64,000 nucleotides of DNA from Oegoconia quadripuncta (Eukaryota > Arthropoda > Insecta > Lepidoptera > Autostichidae): positions 13,207,124-13,271,123 of the forward strand of contig OX438741.1 of the NCBI GenBank assembly GCA_949316235.1. The letters run 5' to 3'. The translations under genes were made by a program, and so were the position numbers. Numbering within the stretch: the first letter of the stretch is position 1; each line of letters starts with the position of its first letter. The notes under the pieces are model-generated. The model was not told where the DNA came from, made no database searches, and saw nothing but the letters and a program-made list of their open reading frames with translations. Positions 55,512-64,000 of the stretch are shown here, one piece after another.

Positions 55512-58168
55512 TTATTTTTTTGAATTAGCATTGCTGTAGAAGATGGCCTCTTTTTTAAATTTCTTTTTCCCTTCTTTAAAAACCTCTTTCACCAGTGTCC
55601 ACAGAGGATCCTCGGTGGTCACTTGCAGTCTCAAATGAGCGCTGGTTTTGTCGAAGCGCTCTCTGGAGGGAACGCTTATGATATCAACGGTGTTGTACAC
55701 CCTAACGTCAAAGAAAAAGTCACCCTCGAGTTGATCGTGCTGCCGAAGCACTCCGCCCGCAACCTGCCGCGCTAAAGAGGACCACAATGGGTCAGTTTTC
55801 GGCGTCACCTCCTCCTCCGCTGCGCCGAAGAGTTCCTCGGCCACAGATGCTTTCTCAGAGGTTTTACTGTAAAAAATAAATAAACAAATTAAGCATAATC
55901 AAACTCAAAATTAATCTATAATCTGTAATAAAGGCCTGAACAGGCTGAACCAATATTTTTTTACTACATTTCATAATAAAAAACAAATTTGGACACCCAA
56001 CAATTATCTAAATAGCTTTGTTTAAATAACAATTCATCCATACAAACAGTTTTTTTGATTTACTCAATCAGTTATAAGTGACAAAAGTGTTCATCACATC
56101 ATGGTATTCGAACACACAACTAATTACCCAGAATCCCCATTTTGCATTACTCGGAATATTTATAAAAGTTTTATTTAGGAATTGTCTCGATGCAGGAATT
56201 GAACCGGGACCTTGCGTGCGAATTACGGTACGATACACCACGAATAAATACTAAGCAATGATCAATGTATTCAGAAATATTCTCGGCGATAATATGTACA
56301 TACCCAATTTCTCTTTTTTTAGCAGGCGCCTTTTTCGATGATTGAGACTGGGCCTTGGTGGGTTTTCTCGTCTTTTTCGGTGGACTGAAAAATACAAAAG
56401 AATAGTATAAATTTTTTGGTAAAATTAAAATATGTGGTGTAGTCGCTAACGTCTGGCGTAGATTGCCCTTGACTGTCGAATAAAAATATCACTAATCGGA
56501 ACCGCCTCGTAAGTTATAAAATCTTAGACAAAGGAGACCAGAGAAGGAGGACTTAAGGCTGTTGATGTGTCTCATACATGGCTTCACTCACTTGACAATT
56601 CAAAAATAAGTTTGGAAAAAAACTAATTACCTCGGCTTTGGTTCAGGGACCTCGACGCTGCTCTCCTCTGCGGAATCAACTTCCGATTCACTTAATACCG
56701 GGGCGACCGCGGCGGCCTTGCGTTTCCTGTACTCGGTTTCAGACCTAAGGATATTACCAAATATGAATTAAAATTAAAATTTTATGCTTTTAAAAATATC
56801 GCTTTTTGGACAAAAATTCTAAATAACCTAGGTTTTGGAAAATAATATGGTTTTGAATTTGAGTATAAATTAATTGATAGGAGTTACGGTTTCTGTCACA
56901 TGTCACAAATAATTCTGACTAAACCGTGTTGTAATGGGCCACTAAAAGACAACACCGAAAAAATACATAAATTATTATGTTCTAACGGTGAGGTTTTTGA
57001 AACATTAAACACTTATTGTTTTGAAACGCCCAGACGTTTATGTTTCGGACAAAGATTGTGAAATTTGTATATATGTATGTTTCGGGGTATATAAAAAATA
57101 AACCAAACTCACGAACATTATTTCGACGCACTTAAACCGAATTTAAGGCCTTGAAAAAGAATTTTCACGGAGCACACACTACACTGCAGCACCTGGAGCG
57201 AATAATTAGATTGATAGGTAATTCCCACAGTTTTATTAAAATGTAAAATACGTACTTACATAGGCACACTATTACACATTTACTCATACACAGGTAAACA
57301 TTGAAAAACAATTCTATCAAATTACAAGACGTATCCAATTCATATAAAGCGGTATCATTAAATGTGCAAAAGTATATATGTTTACTCATCACTTTTAAGC
57401 CCAACGTAACAAAAAGAGGTATTATAAGTTTGAGCTTATCTGTTTGTCACCGCCTCAGAAAGAATGAACCGATATAAATGCAGTTTTTCGAGAACTGGTA
57501 TTTGCGAGATGTTTAATAATGCTAATAAAATTGAATTCTTTTATAGTACCTTTATTTCTTAAATTTTAATATGAGTTCAGTAAGTACGTACTACTTGCTA
57601 GAATAATCAAGTAAAATAGGTAATTAGAAAACCTAGATTTTTTTAAAATTTAAAGGTATCTTTTGTATATTTTTTAGAATAGAATAGTTTGGTGTTTTAA
57701 GCATTGTAGTTTTGTCGGTCTCTGACGTCGTATAGATCCAGGACGGGTGAACTGATGATGGCTCAGAAACCATATTTTATAAAAGTAAGGTACACGTTTC
57801 AAATGTATATTTTTGTATTTAAATCAGTAAGTACATACCTATCATGATACAAGATTACATTGTACAATATCGAGTTGCATACAAAAGATGATCCAGTGAC
57901 TATTTGAGAAGTATGAGATTGTTTAAATGTTCATCAAATAAACAACAACTTGTACATAAATGTACTTTGTTATAGTATATTTCAGTAGGAGAAATCGAAC
58001 CTGCATCACAAACAATCTAATAGGTAGCGGACTACTAAGTCACAGAGGTGTTTGATAAAATTGTTGACACTGTAATTGTCATGTAATATCACCTATCATG
58101 CGGCGACTCGCTGTCGCCGTCATCGGAGCTGCTGACAAGGGAATCTTTACAGTTCCCAGCGCTTGTAC
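55512..58168 (-). CDS. Host gene, last four exons (nuclear-type low-complexity protein, unknown)
   Basis: Exons inferred at 58168-58093, 56744-56631, 56384-56304 and 55866-55512 (stop). All introns begin GT and end AG, and the phases agree exactly at every junction (two bases carried each time). Exon 1 here encodes SSSDDGDSESPHD, exon 2 SETEYRKRKAAAVAPVLSES, exon 3 PPKKTRKPTKAQSQSSKKAP and the last exon contains LWSSLARQVAGGVLRQHDQL, VRVYNTVDIISVPSRERFDK and ends SNANSKK. The first three are Ser/Lys/Glu-rich and look like a disordered, possibly nuclear protein; the last has a more ordered domain. I do not recognise the family. The 5' end was not found; it may lie right of 58168. The first exon of the set is the least certain. 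Confidence 0.65.
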
Positions 58169-59299
58169 CTAATAGTGATGTGTTGTAATAATATAATATT
58201 ACGCTTATTTTTAACATGTTACAGAATATCATTTGCTGTTTATGAAGAAATATTGTTTATGAAAATAAGATAATCACTTTACACAACAAACCTGTATAGT
58301 AGCCCAGGGAAAATACGGTAAAAAATTAGCTTAGCTAAACATAATACAGAACCGACTTATATAATTGCTATCTTATAGAGGTATATTAAAGATGTAATTT
58401 TGAATAATTAAGCCTAAAAAAAAAAAACGAGCGCTTAGTCTAGATTTTTTTAGAAAACCCTATTTTTAATTTATATCTTAATAACAATAAATACTAACTG
58501 ATATTTCATTAGGTAGGCTTTTGTTAAACACAATTAACTTATTGATGGATAAAAAACTAAGCATGTTATAGTTAGACATGCATGTATTTTAGCCGAAAAA
58601 ATTTTAAAGAAATAAACACCCATCAATTACTTATGCATTTGTTTTAACTTATTTTAATATTAAAATAAAAAATTATTATAAACACATTTTTTCAACTTTA
58701 GCTTATTTGTTACTACATTTACAACACTTTATTAAATGTTTCAAGAAAATCGCGGTTATTTGTTTTTCCGAGGTCAAACCGTATTTTCTCTGGGCTATAG
58801 GAATATTATTGTGGTGTTAAGAATTACAAATATATTGTAGCGATACTTACTGTTAGCTGCTTGTTTGTCATGATATTAAAAAAGTTCATTCGATCTAAGT
58901 AGATGTTAGTAGTCACTCTGAACAAATTTATGGGGCATAAATTATATCTAAATCAAAGGGGTCTTTTTGTCTAAATTTCTATGCTTACCGATATATTATC
59001 TGCTACCATTAAATAGGTACTTGATAAAAATACGCTTAGACATGTGTCACTGTGATTTGATAACGTAACTACCTATTAAACTAATAACAATTATACCCAT
59101 CACTAGTATCTTTAATGCATTCATTTGTTATCCAGTACTGGGTATGTGAGTTGTTACACGTGGTTACTTTTTGAAACGGATTTTCAAAAAAAGTGTATTT
59201 CTGATTTCATCTAAAATGTAGAAAAAAGACCAGTTGATTCGGGATGCGAAAAAGTTTCTGGGAAAGTGGATTTCATCATATTATATTGAGTAATTGGGA
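58169..59299. other. Probable upstream intron or intergenic DNA of the host gene
   Basis: A strong donor-like sequence on the - strand (aacagtaagt near 58852) follows a short ATG-led frame (MTNKQLT), but its phase does not fit the next exon, so I do not include it. Confidence 0.4.
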
Positions 59300-60125
59300 T
59301 TTGATCTGGGTGTCAGGGAAGTCAAGTGCCTTGCAAGGTCAGGGATACATTCCAGCTTCTTGAGGTTAGTCCATAGCACATTGTGAAGTGTCCAGCAGGA
59401 CTGGAATATGGTTCTATTTCTTGTACTCTTGTATAGTACTCGAAGTTAGTCCATAGCACATTGTGAAATGCCTGGCTGGACTGGGATATGGTTCTATCTC
59501 TCGTATCTACTGTATAGTACTCGAGGTTAATTCGTAGCACATTGTGAAATGCCTGGCTGGACTGGGATACGGTATCTATCTCTTGTAGTGCCCGGCTGGA
59601 CTGGGATACGATTTTACTTGATTTTTTCTTGAGGTTAGTCCATAGCACATTGTGAAGTGTCCAGCAGGACTGGAATATGGTTCTATTTCTTGTACTCTTG
59701 TATAGTGCTCGAAGTTAGTCTATAGCACATTGTGAAATGGCTGGACTGGAATATGGTTCTATCTCTCGTATCTACTGTATAGTACTCGAGGTTATTCGTA
59801 GCACATTGTGAAATGCCTGGCTGGACTGGGATACGGTTCTATCTCTTGTAGTACTGTTTAGTACACGACATGAGAGTCCGTAGCACATGTGAAGTGCCCG
59901 GCTGGACTGGGATACGATTTTACCTCTTGGAAATACGGTTAAGTACTTGAGTGACAATGCTGGACTCCTTCTGAATATCATGCATTTCATTACACGACAT
60001 GGGAGTCCGTAGCACATGTGAAGTGCCCGGCTGGACTGGGATACGATTTTACCTCTTGGAAATACGGTTAAGTACTTGAAGTGACAATGTAGGACTCCTT
60101 CTGAATATCATGCATTTCATCCTCA
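59300..60125. repeat. Complex tandem repeat with higher-order duplication
   Basis: Units of about 75-130 bp each contain gtagcacattgtgaa(a/g)tg..., a c.ggctggactgggatacg core and a gtatagtactcga-like end. At least eight units are visible. The last two are ~130-bp copies of one another (about 59866-59995 and 59996-60125). Three 60-110 codon open frames on the - strand run through the array and reflect its periodicity rather than a gene. Confidence 0.85.
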
Positions 60126-60456
60126 AAGAAAAATATAATTGTTGATATTAAACTGATACCAGAGTCTGATTCGTGCCATCCGTTGTGCCTTAGCTAGTAG
60201 TCACTATTCTGAGTTGTGTACGTAAACATAATGCAATATGAAAAATCAAGTTGTGTGAACTGTGTGTGGGTGTGTGTTAGATAAGGACGTCTGCTGATTA
60301 TTCGGTGAGTTCAATTGATTCTGTTAATTATAAGATTTCAGGAAGTTTAAAATCTTCTCTTAATATTTTTGTCATAACGGGTTATACACCTGTGGTAAAC
60401 ACGTTTTCATATCAACACTATGAAATTTTAAGTTGAAAATAAATGATTTTTTATAA

Positions 60457-60582
60457 AGAAATTGGGAATCTAGATCACAAAACGATATGCCTCATACGGA
60501 GCGGAGTGAAACGGAGCGAAGTGACGAGCGAAGCGAGTCTTGAGGGCATATCAGTTTTGTGAGCTAGAGTTCCCAATTCCTT
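60457..60582 (-). repeat. Palindromic ~126-bp repeat, right copy (inverted)
   Basis: Same family as 40555-40682 in opposite orientation: aattgggaatctagatcacaa, then cggagcggagtgaaacggag and gagctagagttcccaattcc. Confidence 0.7.
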
Positions 60583-60736
60583 TACTACTGATATATTAAA
60601 ATTGAAAGTGAAAAACGGATGTACGGTTTTGGATGAAATTTGGTATTATAGTCTACCTAATATTACGAGGGCGACACTGAAAGTTCTTAGAAAATGAAAA
60701 ATTAAATAAACTACCAAGTTATTACTTTTATTATTG

Positions 60737-60965
60737 ACGACCGATTGGTGTAGTGGATAGTGACCCTGTCAGCGAAACCAACGGTTGCGGGTTCGAATCC
60801 CGCGACGGGTAAATGTTTGTGTGATGAATATGAACTTTCATTCCCGAGTCAAGGATGTTTATATAAATATTTATGTATGTTTATCCGTTATATAGTATCC
60901 ATAGTACAAGCTTTGCTTAGTTTGGGACTAGATAATTGGTGTACCTAAGTGTCCGAAATATAAAA
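60737..60965 (+). repeat. SINE, family C (tRNA-derived)
   Basis: Head gaccgattggtgtagtggat (A box) and B box ggttgcgggttcgaatcccgcg, then a body sharing gtgtgatgaata and tttgggactaga with family B. Related to B but with a different tRNA head. Confidence 0.75.
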
Positions 60966-61268
60966 AAGAAGAAATATTATATCTTTTCAAAATAGCGTCC
61001 ATTCACATCAATACATCGCTGCATCCGATGGAACCACTGGGAAAAGCACTTTGCCCGTCAAAGTCATATAAAATCATTGCACGAAAATTTTCTCGCATTA
61101 AATTCATGCTGACAATTTTCAATTTGCCGCCAAATCGTAAAACAAATGACAAATGAATGAAATACATAAACAGTAATATTGGCAAAGAGTTCCATTTTCT
61201 GAATTTGAGCTTATTTTTTTATTATGTCGTTTAAAAGTGGCCAGTTCTAAAAATGTTTAGTATCGCCC

Positions 61269-61508
61269 TCGTATAAATGCGAAAGTTTGGATGTTTGTTT
61301 GTTTATTTGTTGCTCAATCACGGCAAAACGGATGAACGGATTTGGATGAAATTTGGTATATAGGTAGAATATATCCTGTGTTAAGACATAGGATACTTTT
61401 TATCCCGTTAAAGTGAGTAACGTTAGTTCCCGCGGGATAAACAAATTTCCGATATATTTTCGCGATAAAGTTATTCCACGCAGGTGAAGCCACGGGCGGA
61501 AAGCTAGT
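61269..61508 (+). repeat. Interspersed repeat, possible non-autonomous Helitron end
   Basis: It runs from tcgtataaatgcgaaagtttgg to ccacgggcggaaagctagt. The TC start and CTAGT end fit Helitron termini (TC...CTRRT), and related pieces lie at 60.6 and 62.04-62.1 kb. I see no terminal hairpin, so the class is uncertain. Confidence 0.4.
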
Positions 61509-61787
61509 CATGAATATTTTTTACCAACTTCAAAAAAGAGAAGGTTATCAATTGTATTTTTTTAATGTTCGATACCTCAGAGCTCAGTTTTTATTTGATT
61601 GGCTTTATCACCAGAGTGGTCCGGAGATAGAGCGTGGAATCTTACTGAAATCAAGAAGTTCAATTATGACAATTCGATATATATGTCCAAGAGTAGATGG
61701 ACTCTGAAGCTTTGGTCTTTATTCATTATCATCAAAAATCAAAAAATCAAAAATATTTATTTCTTTAACAAAGATTGTGACCCGCAT

Positions 61788-61824
61788 GCTCGTTTGCCGC
61801 CCTGTCATAAAAAAAAAAAAAAAA
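61788..61824 (+). repeat. LINE family G 3' terminus with poly-A
   Basis: gcatgctcgtttgccgccct followed by 18 or so A, the reverse complement of the 24.3 and 34.4 kb copies' ends. Confidence 0.6.
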
Positions 61825-61864
61825 AAGGTATCATATGAGTTAAATATAACTTGCAAAATAGAAT

Positions 61865-61885
61865 GTATGTGTGGGTGTCTGTGTG

Positions 61886-61918
<33 letters not shown>

Positions 61919-61990
61919 CTGCGCGTGTATGGGTGTGTACGTGTATGGGTGTGGGTGGGTGTGTGTGTGGGTGTGTATGGGTGGATGCCA
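61865..61990. repeat. (GT)n-rich microsatellite
   Basis: A core of about 15 gt units at 61888-61918 surrounded by degenerate tgtgtgggtgtg sequence. It encodes chance Cys/Val or Thr/His frames only. Confidence 0.85.
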
Positions 61991-62263
61991 TTTTATAAAT
62001 GAGTTAAGTTATCCATTGTATGAATTTAAGTAGTTAACTAATATTATAAATGTGAGAGTATGCCGATAAAATGAGTGCAGGCAAAGCCGCGGGCAGAGAG
62101 TAAGTTAGGTAATATATTTCAATAAGGATTCAGTATCATCATAGCTTTGCAGCTTTATCCACTCTTTGACATGCTTTTTACATTCATGTGATGATTTAGG
62201 ATATATATTTAAGATTTTATTTGTTTGGTTATATAGATGTCCAGATTGTATGTATTATCATAC

Positions 62264-62524
62264 AATAAGACCTGTGGCCCCAATAACAGAAAAGTTGAGG
62301 AGTAATAGGTTAGCATGGTTTGGGCACATTATGAGGGGGGATAAAGGCACGTAACAAGACGAGTGCTAAGTATGAATATGGAGGGATACAGAGGTAGAGG
62401 AAGATCGAAGAAGGTGTGGGTAGACTGCGTGAGGAATGATATGTGTGTGAAAGGGGTGAGTACGGAGATGATGGCTGATAGAGGAGAGTGGAAGAGGATG
62501 ACATGTTGTGCCGGCCCCACCTAG
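62264..62524 (+). pseudogene. RTE-type LINE fragment, C-terminal end of the ORF
   Basis: EKLRSNRLAWFGHIMR, then in a second frame MEGYRGRGRSKKVWVDCVRN and CVKGVSTEMMADRGEWKRMT give the C-terminal end of RTE-like LINE proteins. A frameshift lies near 62342. It ends in a stop and a short tail. A dead, 5'-truncated copy of a different lineage from the one at 2.0 kb. Confidence 0.7.
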
Positions 62525-62579
62525 AGTGAGATAAGGGCAGGAAAATGATGATTATCATACATAAGTACCTACTGATATT

Positions 62580-62911
62580 AACGGCCTCCGTGGCTCAATG
62601 TAAACAACATTGGGTTTACGATTCGGAGGTCGCGGGTTCGATCCCCATCGGGGTACATGTTTAAGTACTCGGTTTGATTGGTGGTAGGGCATTTTAAATG
62701 TCCACCTGGCTAGCTACTACCATCTTATCTAATTCTGCCGCCAAGCAGCAATATTAATAGCATTGTTGTGTTCCAGTTGTCAGAGATAAGTTAGCCAGTC
62801 CCCCAAAAGTGTTGGGGATTTCCGGGTCAGTATGCTTCCACCTTCGACCTCATCTTCACTTAACATCAGGTGTGTTTGAGGTCAAGTACGAACCCGTCGT
62901 GCATAAAAAAA
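62580..62911 (+). repeat. SINE, family A
   Basis: Full-length sense copy: cctccgtggctcaatgtaaac (A box), ggtcgcgggttcgatccc (B box), body and A tail. Among the best-preserved of the family. Confidence 0.85.
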
Positions 62912-63144
62912 AACTTACAACACGTTAAACTAAAGTTAGTCACGCTCTTGGTCGGCCCTGAGCTCGAATCAAATGTCATGTTATGAAAAAAGTTGGTATT
63001 ACTTGTTTATGGAAAGGGACAGCGTGACATGCATGATATGCGGATAAGTGTGATATTAACAAACTTTCTGAAGCCTCTCGGTACATAATTAGTATGAGAT
63101 TAATGTGTGAATCGTTATAAACAAACATAACATTGTATATACAT

Positions 63145-63422
63145 AAATAAATAAATAAATATCTATGCACATACACACAGCGCCATCTAGTTCCACACTA
63201 AGCAACTAGGCTTGTGTTATAGATACCAGATGGTTGATAAACTACACAAATATATATATTTTTTTGTAAATAAATACATAATATAAATGAAAAACATCCA
63301 TAACTCGGGAACACATGTCTGTACCCATTCATCATACAAACATATGCGCCTAGCGGGATTCGAACCCGCGAGCTTTTGGTATAGCAGCAGAGTTTCTAAC
63401 CACTACACGAAACAGGTCGCCA
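63145..63422 (-). repeat. SINE, family B
   Basis: On the - strand gacctgtttcgtgtagtggtta (A box), gctcgcgggttcgaatcccgc (B box), then body to agatggcgctgtgtgt. Nearly complete. Confidence 0.8.
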
Positions 63423-63494
63423 TATACATGAAATAAAAATTAAAATAACAATTTTTAAGTATTTAAAAACTAGAAAACCTGACCGCATATATTG

Positions 63495-63655
63495 TATTTT
63501 GCAGGCGCCATGTTGGATTTTTACCATAAAATGTATGTTATGACACTCTAGATATCAAGAGGAATCGGACGACACCTTGCACTTCAAAATTGGTCAAGCC
63601 GTTTAGGTTACAGGAGGTAACATAGAAATCCACATACATACACTCATTTTTGGGG
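63495..63655 (+). repeat. Interspersed repeat family K, copy 4
   Basis: ttgtattttgcaggcgccat, aaaatgtatgttatgacac, tcaagaggaatcggac and ttacaggaggtaacatagaa match the other copies. Confidence 0.65.
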
Positions 63656-63691
63656 CTTTTTTTGAGCTGTTTTTCGATTGAGACATCCGTT

Positions 63692-64000
63692 TGTGAAATA
63701 TTGGGTCTTTACCTATGAAATTGGAGTTTTTTTTTTCTTCGTTAATCATACGTACCAATTCCTGCGCTTTTCAAAGCTATATCCAAATTTGTTTTTTATT
63801 TGGAAAATTGAATATTATTTCAAGGTTTCACATGAAATATTTTTTAATTTCTGGGCTAAATCACATAATAAAAAAAAATTAACAGAGCTCTTTTCATTGC
63901 TTCCCATAATAATTTCTTAGATTCGCTGCAACTTTTATAAAGCGGTTACTTTTAAAAATTAACGCTGCCTATACTTAACTTAATAATACACAACGTTTAG
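63692..64000 (-). mobile_element. MITE, copy 3, cut by the window end
   Basis: Same orientation as the copy at 36.2 kb, starting tattgggtctttacctatg and continuing in register to the window edge with few differences. Confidence 0.75.

Noticed and set aside
58850..58895. First exon of the host gene (short ATG-led frame before a strong GT donor)
   Set aside because: Its phase does not fit the next exon and an in-frame stop blocks the alternative frame.
59322..60017. 80-110 codon frames on the - strand with Ser/Gln repeats
   Set aside because: Follow the tandem-repeat periodicity and have no independent support.
40555..60582. The palindromic pair as the Polinton's terminal inverted repeats
   Set aside because: Each copy is itself a palindrome, the right copy lies beyond host-gene exons, and no Polinton-type sequence adjoins it.
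61719..61998. Cys/Val- and His/Thr-rich frames
   Set aside because: Products of the (GT)n microsatellite.

Overview
The window looks like AT-rich, repeat-dense nuclear DNA of an insect, most likely a moth or butterfly. The evidence is tRNA-derived SINEs with RNA polymerase III boxes, 5'-truncated non-LTR retrotransposons of several clades (R4/Dong-like, R1-like, RTE-like, Jockey/CR1-like), a Tc1-type DNA transposon, MITEs and one spliced gene with GT/AG introns. Most open frames here are short and random or remnants of mobile elements.

Layout: 1-11 kb holds SINEs, LINE 3' ends (one with a clean 12-bp target-site duplication) and a TA-flanked MITE. 11.1-13.7 kb is an R4/Dong-type LINE between two (ATT)n microsatellites. 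16.4-23.8 kb contains a Jockey-like fragment and a fold-back Tc1 element with a second LINE inserted in one arm. 24-40 kb is a mosaic of SINEs, LINE 3' ends, nested insertions and a ~150-bp tandem repeat.

The main content is a virus-like DNA transposon of the Polinton/Maverick (adintovirus-like) type at about 40.9-54.9 kb. On the + strand it encodes, in order, a packaging ATPase, a conserved 337-aa protein, a fibre-like coiled-coil protein, an integrase with chromodomain, a protein with a parvovirus-type phospholipase A2 motif, an adenain-like protease, a penton-like minor capsid protein, a 61-aa basic protein, a double-jelly-roll-type major capsid protein and a conserved 161-aa protein. A 139-aa unknown and the protein-primed-type DNA polymerase B lie on the - strand, so the two gene sets converge near 47.9 kb. 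The capsid, packaging, protease and integration genes are open. The polymerase is cut in two by an antisense, 5'-truncated LINE of about 2.2 kb, and the protease lacks an in-frame ATG for its N-terminal part. The copy is therefore a recently inactivated endogenous element. I could not identify its terminal inverted repeats.

Just beyond the polymerase end lies the 3' part of a host gene on the - strand (exons at 58.1, 56.7, 56.3 and 55.5-55.9 kb, all in compatible phase), followed by a decayed duplicate of its last exon. The right end (59.3-64 kb) has a complex tandem repeat, a second copy of a ~125-bp palindromic repeat found left of the Polinton, more SINEs, an RTE remnant and a third MITE copy.

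No rRNA, functional tRNA, CRISPR or bacterial-type feature was seen. Repeat boundaries are by eye and usually good to about 5-20 bases.
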